From NCBI GenBank assembly GCA_047833645.1, contig CP181259.1, positions 1,116,001 to 1,180,000 of the forward strand: 64,000 nt of DNA. Reading direction: 5' to 3'. This DNA comes from Pseudolactococcus sp041800635 (GTDB lineage: Bacteria > Bacillota > Bacilli > Lactobacillales > Streptococcaceae). The translations under genes were made by a program, and so were the position numbers. Under the pieces are notes generated by a model, which saw only the letters and a list, made by a program, of their open reading frames with translations, did no database searches and was not told where the DNA came from. Positions within the stretch are counted from its first letter, which is position 1, and each line of letters starts with the position of its first letter. Shown here piece by piece: positions 9,436 through 17,333 of this stretch.

Positions 9436-10842
9436 TTATAAATAATAAATACCAAATATTGTAGAAAACAGCAATAAAACATTAGTAATTATTGCCGTAC
9501 TCATGACAAATAAAAGTACGCCTTTTTGTCCATTAATTTTGATTTTAAATTTTTCGTAACAAGTCACAAAGCATAGTAAAAATAGAGTAGGCGTAAAGTA
9601 CCTTCCTTGTAAACCTTGCATTTGTCCTAATGCTGTAGCATTACTCACTGGTGCCCCCGTTGGGGTATAAGTCATATAAGTATAATAAACACCTACAATG
9701 CCTAATAGGAAAATTCCTGCGCCTACTATTGAAATAAGTTTGTTCTTTATAAACTTATCTTCATTCAGTAATGTAGCAAATAGTACAATATACCAAATCA
9801 TACTTACCCATGCAGGTGTATAATTAATATTAGGATAGGGTGAGCCTAACAAATTATAAAATACAGAACTCACTGACAAGTGATCTCTTAGATTGACAGC
9901 ATAATTAATAATAAATCTGTATATGCTATAAAAAATACCGTTATGAATCAAGCTCATTAAAAGAAGTAAAACACCAAATATTAAAACTCCCCCCAAAAAT
10001 ATAAGTAGAACCAAATTTTTTCTATTTGTCCACAAATAACTGCAAGATAGAGAAAGTTTACGATATAGTCTTGGGAAAAGAAACATGGCAATTAAGACTG
10101 GTACAAGAAGTAATAAAACTTTAAAATTAGTTTTAGCACCAAAGTAAATAGCACTCGAAGCCACTCCTAATTCTACCCATCTCCACCATTTAATCTGCTG
10201 ATCAACTAGACTATTAATCACTATAGCCATTAACCAAGCGACTAATACAAAACTAAGAGAATCGTAAGTTAAACTTGCAAACGAGTTTAACGTCACAGGT
10301 GTTAAAGATAATGCGACAAAGATCATTTTTCCTTTTTTAACAAACTTAATGATTAAAAACATCAATAATGAGTTCATCACTACGGAAAATAAACGCGCTG
10401 TTGTTATCATCATCCCAATTGAAGGATAAATTTCATGGCCAATCCACAAGCCTAGTGCAGGAATCTGATGTCCCCAAAAAATAAAAGATTTGGCATTTGG
10501 GTTCTTAGTCACTCCTTCTCTAGGTTGTTTACTCATTGGCATTTCAACTATTTTTGTTAAATAGTATTTTTGAAAATAACCGCCCTGTTGATAGGCTTTA
10601 ATCTGCTGATCAATGCCAGTTCCTATATCAACTTCACCATAGGCTGAGATATCGTTTGATAGATTCACCATGTTAGAACTCGCGACATAGTGATACTGTC
10701 CGTCGGGCTCATTGAAAAAAGGCATGCCAATTGCAAGAATCATACCCAGTAAGATACTAACAATCAAATAAATCTTATGTACCTTGATTTTTTTCCTATC
10801 CACAGAAGAGGAGCTTGAATACTTCTCTATTCTTTTTTTCAT
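9436..10842 (-). CDS. DUF2142 membrane protein, probable GT-C glycosyltransferase
   Basis: About 468 residues with 11-12 membrane segments. After the first helix comes the motif FNEPDGQYHY, the acidic-loop signature shared by DUF2142 proteins and resembling the catalytic loop of GT-C enzymes. The ATG at 10842 follows GGAGTAAA; the GTG four codons earlier contains that ribosome binding site and is unlikely. The start overlaps the stop region of the upstream secreted-protein gene. With the DPM1-like GT2 and DUF2304 gene upstream, this could be the outward-facing transferase of a three-component glycosylation system that uses undecaprenyl-phosphate sugar. A second DUF2142 gene lies at 15981-17333. 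Confidence 0.75.
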   Translation of the reverse strand: MKKRIEKYSSSSSVDRKKIKVHKIYLIVSILLGMILAIGMPFFNEPDGQYHYVASSNMVNLSNDISAYGEVDIGTGIDQQIKAYQQGGYFQKYYLTKIVEMPMSKQPREGVTKNPNAKSFIFWGHQIPALGLWIGHEIYPSIGMMITTARLFSVVMNSLLMFLIIKFVKKGKMIFVALSLTPVTLNSFASLTYDSLSFVLVAWLMAIVINSLVDQQIKWWRWVELGVASSAIYFGAKTNFKVLLLLVPVLIAMFLFPRLYRKLSLSCSYLWTNRKNLVLLIFLGGVLIFGVLLLLMSLIHNGIFYSIYRFIINYAVNLRDHLSVSSVFYNLLGSPYPNINYTPAWVSMIWYIVLFATLLNEDKFIKNKLISIVGAGIFLLGIVGVYYTYMTYTPTGAPVSNATALGQMQGLQGRYFTPTLFLLCFVTCYEKFKIKINGQKGVLLFVMSTAIITNVLLLFSTIFGIYYL

Positions 10843-10850
10843 TTTACTCC

Positions 10851-12545
10851 TCACAATCCTCTATAATTTACAATGGAAATTGCCACTACTAGGATTATAA
10901 TCACCATGATACTAATAGCTAGAACAATATAGATCTGGGCACCTTTCCGTTCTTGTCCACTGCCATCTAGCGGTAAATTACTATACTCATTATTACCTGC
11001 AACATAATCTGGAATTTGTCCTGTGAGTCCAATTAGAGCATTCGTTGGGTTATTGATAGAGTTATCGACCATTAAAGTATTATTGGGAGAGAAATAACTT
11101 CGACTAAAAATAGAGAATTTATACGTACGATTAGCACTTGACAAATCATTAGCCGTGTCAATCCGATAAAGAAAATAATTATCTCCCTGCCCTAGCCCCA
11201 AAATTTGTATTAAACTTTTATTGATTTTTTCACTTCTTTTTTTAATAAAATTAAATCTTGAAACATCTAATGGAATTTTTTCGGCTTGCTCACGTCCCAG
11301 TATATACCGGCATCCACCTTCTAAAACTAAGGCATCAGAGGTTTGAATATCATTTAAGTCATCTACCTGTTGCCATTTGTTATTCCCGTAAACTTCATAG
11401 GTGTTGCCTTTTGATTTAGCGATTATAAATTTTTCGTCTTGAGCAAACTCGGTCGCATTTTTGTTCGTCATTGCGAAATTTATGCCTGCGATATTTAAAT
11501 TAGGTGTTGACACACTGCTCGAGCTACCATCTCTGTTTATAGAAACAGCTTGTAGTGATGTATGGATTGGGTTATTTGAACCAACATCATTCCCCTCAAG
11601 ATTCACATGTACGGTCACCCGTAGCAATATGTTACTTTGGGTTTCATTTAATGCAATAGTAGCCGCTATGACGGGCTCAGAAGAATTGAAGACCATCGTA
11701 TCATTTAGAGTAGGATTCGTTACAACTGTCGCTGCATCATTCCCATCTAAAACTTCTATTGAATCAAAAGAAAGATTTGATTGTGGCGGTAAAACCAGAT
11801 TAACAGTTCCGGCTTGTTGCCACATATCTTTATTAATAGAAAGGTTGAAACTAATTTTTTGATTGGTACCGACAACATATTGGCCAAAGTTTGTAGCCAG
11901 AGTCTTTAACTTGCTGTCCGCAGTAAATTTTATTTTATTATCAATATTAGCAAGGTCTATCACAACTTTTTCTGACGCATTTTCTATTTTACTCAGTTTA
12001 ACAAAATTATTATTGTTATCGAGAATAAGCGTATAGCCTTGTTCAATATCAGCCTTAGCTAGACCACGCTTATTGGTAAACTTATAAATCACGTGATCTG
12101 GGTTTAAAAATGGAATCGTGGTATTTGACTGATTGATTTCACTAATCAATGACAAATTGTCGACGTTCATTAGGCCAGAAATGATTGACCCCATTTCCTC
12201 ATCAGTATGGGTAATACCTTGACCAATCTGTTGACCATTACTCAGAGTAATAATACCAGCATCACTTTCACCACTATTCGTATTTTGAGTCGCTAATATC
12301 CATGCCGCAGAATTTCTAGCTTTTAGACCAATTTCCCCGTTTTTTATTTCTTGATAAGCACGATCAATATTCATTGCGCTATAAGATGTATGGTTGACTG
12401 GTGTCCCGTTATTAGTAACTTTTAACTCAACACTTGCTTGATTTAGCGGCAAAGTATTGGCACTGACTTTATTTCCCACGCCTAAAAATGCTAACGTAAT
12501 GGCACTGATTAAAATCAATAAATATTTATTTATTTTTTTTGTCAT
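10851..12545 (-). CDS. Secreted protein with single C-terminal membrane anchor, unknown function
   Basis: 564 residues from the ATG at 12545. A signal peptide is clear: a KKINKYLL basic start, a hydrophobic core and a cleavage-like VSANT. Residues about 35-520 are polar and outside the cell, rich in Asn, Ser and Thr and probably beta-structured. Near the C-terminus LPLDGSGQERKG precedes one membrane helix and a short NYRGL tail. LPLDG resembles a degraded sortase motif, but the order of charges (Arg-Lys before the helix) fits a plain membrane anchor better. I do not recognise a domain. It sits between the DUF2304/GT2 pair and a DUF2142 gene, so it could be a glycosylated surface protein or an extracytoplasmic partner of polymer assembly. 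Confidence 0.7.
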   Translation of the reverse strand: MTKKINKYLLILISAITLAFLGVGNKVSANTLPLNQASVELKVTNNGTPVNHTSYSAMNIDRAYQEIKNGEIGLKARNSAAWILATQNTNSGESDAGIITLSNGQQIGQGITHTDEEMGSIISGLMNVDNLSLISEINQSNTTIPFLNPDHVIYKFTNKRGLAKADIEQGYTLILDNNNNFVKLSKIENASEKVVIDLANIDNKIKFTADSKLKTLATNFGQYVVGTNQKISFNLSINKDMWQQAGTVNLVLPPQSNLSFDSIEVLDGNDAATVVTNPTLNDTMVFNSSEPVIAATIALNETQSNILLRVTVHVNLEGNDVGSNNPIHTSLQAVSINRDGSSSSVSTPNLNIAGINFAMTNKNATEFAQDEKFIIAKSKGNTYEVYGNNKWQQVDDLNDIQTSDALVLEGGCRYILGREQAEKIPLDVSRFNFIKKRSEKINKSLIQILGLGQGDNYFLYRIDTANDLSSANRTYKFSIFSRSYFSPNNTLMVDNSINNPTNALIGLTGQIPDYVAGNNEYSNLPLDGSGQERKGAQIYIVLAISIMVIIILVVAISIVNYRGL

Positions 12546-12569
12546 AACTACTTTCACTCTTTGGCACAA

Positions 12570-12795
12570 CTTATCTCTTCATTATTTTTTATATAAGGGC
12601 TAATTAACGCATTAACTGATACACTGAATTAAACAATTTAATACGTGAACATGACAGAATCTGTATTATCTTCGGTTTCATCACTGACGATTAAAATTCC
12701 GATATCTGAAATAACGCATCCATCAATAAGAGAAGGCAAACATTCCTCGATAAATACTTATATTATACGAAGGGAATTTTGCTCACTTAATAATT
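12570..12795 (-). other. Spacer with a probable promoter and an orphan coding fragment
   Basis: On the minus strand a TATAAT box lies near 12765 with a weak TTAAGT 17 bases upstream, a likely internal promoter for the secreted-protein gene. Downstream of it a frame of about 39 codons without a good start reads like the acidic C-terminus of a protein (SDIGILIVSDETEDNTDS) and stops near 12643. It may be a gene remnant left by a past exchange of cassettes. Confidence 0.35.
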
Positions 12796-13197
12796 TTACG
12801 CCAAATTCTTAGTTGACTGATTGACTTTTTCTTGTTTTTCACTCTGATCTAATTCAGCATCTTTCATATCCTTACGTAATATCGAAATCTCTTGAATTAA
12901 AGTCTTAATTTGCTTTTCAGCTGAGATTAAAGAAATTTGATACCGTAACGAAATCATGATCAGCATACCAACTAATACAAAAAGTGCAAAAGAAGTTAAT
13001 GTTTTCACACCTACTGCATTAGCGATTTTTGATGCAAATTCCGAGAAGAGTGCACCAAATAGGATGACTAATGCAAGAATAAACCACTTAAGCATGTGGC
13101 GAACTTCAGCTATGTTTTTGCGAATAAGCCGGATGGTATAAATGAAAAAAAGAACGGCCAATATAATGGCTATAATTCTTAAAGGTAATGGCATCAT
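12796..13197 (-). CDS. DUF2304 membrane protein
   Basis: 133 residues with three hydrophobic segments (about 6-20, 36-55 and 70-85) and a charged C-terminal tail that looks like a coiled coil (KQIKTLIQEISILRKDMKD). This is the DUF2304 pattern. Such proteins are nearly always next to a DPM1-like GT2, as here, where the genes overlap by four bases. The pair is thought to make and handle undecaprenyl-phosphate sugars for glycosylation outside the membrane. Confidence 0.82.
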   Translation of the reverse strand: MMPLPLRIIAIILAVLFFIYTIRLIRKNIAEVRHMLKWFILALVILFGALFSEFASKIANAVGVKTLTSFALFVLVGMLIMISLRYQISLISAEKQIKTLIQEISILRKDMKDAELDQSEKQEKVNQSTKNLA

Positions 13198-13922
13198 GAT
13201 TTCTTCCCTCCCAAGATTGCAGAAAAAAGTATCGCGAGAGAGACACTTACCATATAGTTCATGCCTTTAAATAAATTGATACTCGACGTTCCCGTCTCTC
13301 TTTCAAACATACGTACCCCAACTTCTTTGACACGGATGTCTTTTGCAAATAAGTGCATATAAGTTTCAGGTTCTGGATATTGACTTGGATACCGACCAAC
13401 AAACTGTGCAATGACTTTTTTATTAGCAGCTCGATACCCACTTGTCACGTCTTTTATTCTAATGTTTGACGTCATATAGATTAAAGCGGATAAAATCCTA
13501 ATACCGATTTGTCTCGTCGTTGAAGACTGGAATTCTGAATTGCTCTCCTCTAGGAAACGTGACCCTACTGTGAAGTCTGCCTCACCACACAAGAGCGGTT
13601 CAACTAAACTAGGAAGGCTTTCAATGTCATGTTGACCATCTCCGTCATACTGGATAGCAACATCATAGCCTCTTTCCAAAGCATACTTATAACCCGTCTG
13701 CACCGCACCACCAATACCTAGATTTTGAATTAATTCAATATGATTAATTTCATTTCTTATAAGTATCTCCTCTTCGTTGTCCGTAGAGCCATCATTGATC
13801 ACAATATAATCAATCTTAAAGTCTGATTTTTGACGATATTGATCAACTTTTTGAACAACTTGCGCAATTCCCTCGGATTCATTATAAGCTGGTATAATTA
13901 ATAGTATTTTCGGTTCTACCAT
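13194..13922 (-). CDS. DPM1-like family 2 glycosyltransferase (polyprenyl-phosphate sugar synthase)
   Basis: 242 residues. The order of motifs is LIIPAYNESEGI, YIVINDGSTDN, NLGIGGAVQTGYKYALERGY, then AIQYDGDGQHD with the DXD site. This is the signature of dolichol/undecaprenyl-phosphate hexose synthases. The C-terminal 25 residues are hydrophobic and should hold it at the membrane. It probably charges undecaprenyl phosphate with one hexose, which a flippase and a GT-C protein then use outside the cell to decorate the rhamnan. It overlaps the DUF2304 gene and follows a GT2 gene by one base. Confidence 0.85.
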   Translation of the reverse strand: MVEPKILLIIPAYNESEGIAQVVQKVDQYRQKSDFKIDYIVINDGSTDNEEEILIRNEINHIELIQNLGIGGAVQTGYKYALERGYDVAIQYDGDGQHDIESLPSLVEPLLCGEADFTVGSRFLEESNSEFQSSTTRQIGIRILSALIYMTSNIRIKDVTSGYRAANKKVIAQFVGRYPSQYPEPETYMHLFAKDIRVKEVGVRMFERETGTSSINLFKGMNYMVSVSLAILFSAILGGKKS

Positions 13923-13923
13923 T

Positions 13924-14742
13924 TTATTTCTTTCCTAGTATTATTTTTACGAGTGCTTTTCCAGGAAAAGTATCCCTTTTAAGCCAACCTTTAACTACCA
14001 TTTTACCATATTTCTTCCTAATTTGATAGAGTTGCTCGGGTTGATAGGTTTTGTAGTAGTCGTATTCTGCTGTAAAAATTTTAACAAATCTTGATTTTGA
14101 TAATTCTTCTAAACGTTGGACAGAGAGTTGATGATCAATTTTTTCATCCATCACTTGAATCACTTGATGATGTTTTCTGAGCTGCCAAAAAATCCAATGA
14201 TCTAAATAGTCCAGAGGGAATTCTTTAGTGAACCCGCCAATTGCCAGCATAAACTTCTTTGATAACACAAGCCCACTAGAAATACCCGTGATATCTTCTT
14301 TGTAGATACCAGCTGGTTTGGGATACTTTAAATTCAGAATCGTTTCACTAGAGGTGGGTGATATTTGGATTTCCTTATCGAAAATCCGAGGACAAATGGC
14401 ATTAACATGGGGATCCTTTAACGCTTCAAGCACCTGACCCATATAAACTTCTGTCATCCTGGTATCGTCATCCAATAACATCAACCAGTCACCTTTTGCT
14501 GCCATCAGTGTATACTGATAAGCGATTCGTGTTCCTCGCTCTGTGTAATCTTGATTGAAATAATACAGAATGGAAGAAAAATCATTTGGCAGGTTCTCAT
14601 TAGAAAAGTCGACTGCCCCATTATCAAAGATAATGAGATTTAGAGATGCTTTAACCGAACTTTTCATAGCATTCAGCTGCTTATAACTTACAGTCTCAGT
14701 AAATTTTGTACTGTATGCAACCAGACAGATTGTCAGTTTCAT
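13924..14742 (-). CDS. Family 2 glycosyltransferase
   Basis: 272 residues with a GT-A fold: N-terminal ICLVAYSTKFTET, NLIIFDNGAVDF, and the metal-binding WLMLLDDDTRM (DDD). The GISSGLVLSKKF segment and the FPLDYLDHWIFWQLRK region match acceptor-side parts of rhamnosyltransferase-like GT2 enzymes. It overlaps the upstream GT4 gene by four bases. It takes the slot where many lactococcal and streptococcal clusters carry rgpE or a side-chain transferase, but it does not closely resemble either by eye. Confidence 0.78.
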   Translation of the reverse strand: MKLTICLVAYSTKFTETVSYKQLNAMKSSVKASLNLIIFDNGAVDFSNENLPNDFSSILYYFNQDYTERGTRIAYQYTLMAAKGDWLMLLDDDTRMTEVYMGQVLEALKDPHVNAICPRIFDKEIQISPTSSETILNLKYPKPAGIYKEDITGISSGLVLSKKFMLAIGGFTKEFPLDYLDHWIFWQLRKHHQVIQVMDEKIDHQLSVQRLEELSKSRFVKIFTAEYDYYKTYQPEQLYQIRKKYGKMVVKGWLKRDTFPGKALVKIILGKK

Positions 14743-15977
14743 CGTAATATCCTCATTTTAATGAGCGTGCTTTTAATGATGTGCTTAACTTTTGCTATCA
14801 AACTTTCAGAATTGTTATCATTCGTCGTCAATATTTTCGTTAGATGCCTAATACTTTGCGACTTTAAGTTAAAATCGACTTCTAAAAGTTGAATGACTTC
14901 TCGATAGGCATTGTCTACTGAATAAGTCGCTCTAATTTTTTCTAATACCGATAAACTTTTTTGTTTTTCGATATCAAAATCTCTTAAGTTATCAGCAATC
15001 AAGCTAGTGAGTTGCATCACGTTTCCAGTTTCATAAAATTGTCCAAAACCTAAAATATCATATGCTGACTGGTGCCCAGGATTATCTGAGACAATACTCG
15101 GAATACCATGCGATAAAGCTTCTACATAAACCAAACCAAATGTTTCCATTTTGGATGGCCCAATAAAGATATCTTTATCTGTTACTAATGACCATGGCTT
15201 ATCTTGTGGTCCAGCAAGTGTTACATTATCGAGTTTGTTTGCTTTAATGAAACTCACAACTTTTTCTTTATAATCCTTATCAAAATTACCAATTAACAAT
15301 AATTCAACTTTTGGTTGGTTCAACCTCTGATAAGCTTCAATTAACTCCAACTGATTCTTACGTTCCGTCAATCTGCCAACCGAAACAAGACGTGTTTTAT
15401 CTCCTACTTGTAGTTTTTCATCTGAAATTTGAGTAAACGGATAAAAACTGTGAATGGTACGATCTGGCAATAATGCTTGTAGCTTTTCTTGCAAACGACC
15501 TTGAACAGCAAAGATTTCCGTTGAATAGTCGTTGACAAAGTCCAGTTTGTCTAGATAGTATGAAAATTCACCTTCGGGAAATTCATGAATAATCCAAAAG
15601 TGAGGGATTTTTTTCATGGCTGCGACTACTGCGCCTTGGAACATGTTGACCGAATTTGTAACGACTAAATCAATTTTTTCATCATCGACAATCTTTTGAA
15701 TCCGATCAAGATGCTCACGATAATAGTGATAAAGTTCCCGTTCTGTCCCTTGTATGGGACCGGGTGCATCTTCCCACCACCATTTAACCGCATTTAGCAT
15801 ATAGTTTTTTATTCCAGCCTTCTTGAACGCATCCCTATAGGGGGTATCTCCCGAAGCCTGGGTAACATTTACAACATGATGTCCTTTTGATTTAAGTTGC
15901 TTTTGCAACTCAAATATTGAAATTTCAGCCCCGTTATCTAACGTACCTGTTGGGGAAACAAATAAAATATTTTTCAT
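14739..15977 (-). CDS. Family 4 glycosyltransferase
   Basis: 412 residues with two Rossmann halves. The N-terminal half has NILFVSPTGTLDNGAEISI and LVVTNSVNMFQGAV; the C-terminal half has RLVSVGRLTERKNQLELIEA and the GPSKMETFGLVYVEALSHGI (E-x7-E) motif that binds the donor. It is a retaining cytoplasmic enzyme. A final 40-residue tail is basic and may dock to the membrane. It is three bases from the upstream DUF2142 gene. Donor is unknown. Confidence 0.85.
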   Translation of the reverse strand: MKNILFVSPTGTLDNGAEISIFELQKQLKSKGHHVVNVTQASGDTPYRDAFKKAGIKNYMLNAVKWWWEDAPGPIQGTERELYHYYREHLDRIQKIVDDEKIDLVVTNSVNMFQGAVVAAMKKIPHFWIIHEFPEGEFSYYLDKLDFVNDYSTEIFAVQGRLQEKLQALLPDRTIHSFYPFTQISDEKLQVGDKTRLVSVGRLTERKNQLELIEAYQRLNQPKVELLLIGNFDKDYKEKVVSFIKANKLDNVTLAGPQDKPWSLVTDKDIFIGPSKMETFGLVYVEALSHGIPSIVSDNPGHQSAYDILGFGQFYETGNVMQLTSLIADNLRDFDIEKQKSLSVLEKIRATYSVDNAYREVIQLLEVDFNLKSQSIRHLTKILTTNDNNSESLIAKVKHIIKSTLIKMRILR

Positions 15978-15980
15978 AGC

Positions 15981-17333
15981 TTAACCTTTTGAAAACCAAA
16001 ATACTATCGTTAAAATAATAAATAGGGATAAATTGACAAAACACATCCCAAAAGCCACTATTTTTCGATAAGCACTGGTTATTTCGACCTTGACTTTCTC
16101 AGAAATTTTCATGAAAAGAGGCAACAAGAAAATTAAGAATGGCGTATAGTAGCGGCCTTGCTCACCAAAACTCACATTCCCTTCCCCGCCTGTCCAGCCC
16201 TTATACATCATTGTACCAGTAAGGAGTATATTAAAAATAAAAATGCAGCTACAAATAAAAATCACTCGATTGCTTAACTTAACTTTTTGATCGCTTAACA
16301 TCACCCATGATAAGGTGATAAATGTCAAAACAATCAGCCACTCTGGCAGTCGATAACTAAACGCACTAAAGGCACCCACCATACCTGATACAATAACAGG
16401 GTCTAAATTGCTATTTAGCCATGTGGCAAAATAAGTATTAAACATGATATGCAGCCATCTCATGAAACCGCCATGGGATTGGAAAAGATAACGAAAGATG
16501 ATAAAACTTCCCAAAATTAATACAAGTCCAACTAGCCACTTATATTTATTCCAAAATTGCCAAAAACGATGGCTTAAAAGCCGGATTTTGTCATTTTTAA
16601 AAAAGTTTGTTGGGAGCGTTAAAATGAGCGTTAACATGATGAGTGCTGATTTTTTTGTGACATAAAGTCCTAATAAAATTAAGGGAAAGTAGATCCCCCA
16701 CTTCCAAGAGATTTTAGATTTCCCGGCCCAAATGTTGGTCATGACTGAAAACATCAGGAATACAGCCGCAAAAAGCGTCGTATCATAAGAGAGTGACGCT
16801 GCTTGCTGAATGCTAATTGGGAAGAGAGCAACAAAGCTCATTGGAAGTTGTCCAAATACCGCCTTTTTAATTGCAATATAAATCGTTCCCGTATAGAAGA
16901 GCAAGTTGAACACTCTGCCTAAAAAAAACATGACGCCATAACTTGGATACAACAAGTAGCCCATTAACACACCTAGCGCTTGCGGAAGATGCAATAAGGT
17001 GTCTTTATTAAACTTAATTTGAAAATGCGAGTTCTCCAAAACTTTTACTTGACGTGTAAAACTGAGTTGAAATAAATCATCTGCACTACCTGGTACCGCT
17101 GCATCCCGAATAGCAAACAAATCATCAGCTGCTAAGAGGACCTGTTGAGTCGACGGCTTCGCGACATTTTGTGCCATCGCTTCGTTGCTAAAGAACGAGT
17201 TAAAACTAACATTAAAATGATATGTTTCATCTGGTGCAGAAGCAACTGGCATGATGAACGCAGCCATTAAACCAAAGATAAGTGAAAAACTGACAAAAAG
17301 TGTCGTGATTTTAATCTGTCCTAGTTTAGCCAT
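15981..17333 (-). CDS. DUF2142 membrane protein, probable GT-C glycosyltransferase
   Basis: 450 residues with about 12 membrane segments. The first outer loop carries SAPDETYHFNVSF, the DUF2142 motif (PDExxH), followed by a large outer domain and a C-terminal GEQGRYYTPFLIFLLP helix. The start codon overlaps the stop of the upstream RgpF-GT4 gene by eight bases. It shares topology and the acidic loop with the protein at 9436-10842, so the locus has two such enzymes, probably adding two different units to the polymer outside the membrane. Confidence 0.78.
   Translation of the reverse strand: MAKLGQIKITTLFVSFSLIFGLMAAFIMPVASAPDETYHFNVSFNSFFSNEAMAQNVAKPSTQQVLLAADDLFAIRDAAVPGSADDLFQLSFTRQVKVLENSHFQIKFNKDTLLHLPQALGVLMGYLLYPSYGVMFFLGRVFNLLFYTGTIYIAIKKAVFGQLPMSFVALFPISIQQAASLSYDTTLFAAVFLMFSVMTNIWAGKSKISWKWGIYFPLILLGLYVTKKSALIMLTLILTLPTNFFKNDKIRLLSHRFWQFWNKYKWLVGLVLILGSFIIFRYLFQSHGGFMRWLHIMFNTYFATWLNSNLDPVIVSGMVGAFSAFSYRLPEWLIVLTFITLSWVMLSDQKVKLSNRVIFICSCIFIFNILLTGTMMYKGWTGGEGNVSFGEQGRYYTPFLIFLLPLFMKISEKVKVEITSAYRKIVAFGMCFVNLSLFIILTIVFWFSKG

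Noticed and set aside
10940..10990. LPLDG as a sortase signal of the secreted protein
   Set aside because: The Thr-Gly of LPxTG is not present, and Arg-Lys lies before the helix and not mainly after it; I kept it only as a resemblance.
11461..11862. 133-codon plus-strand frame opposite the secreted protein gene
   Set aside because: Antisense to a gene with a clear signal peptide and anchor; no ribosome binding site or domain.
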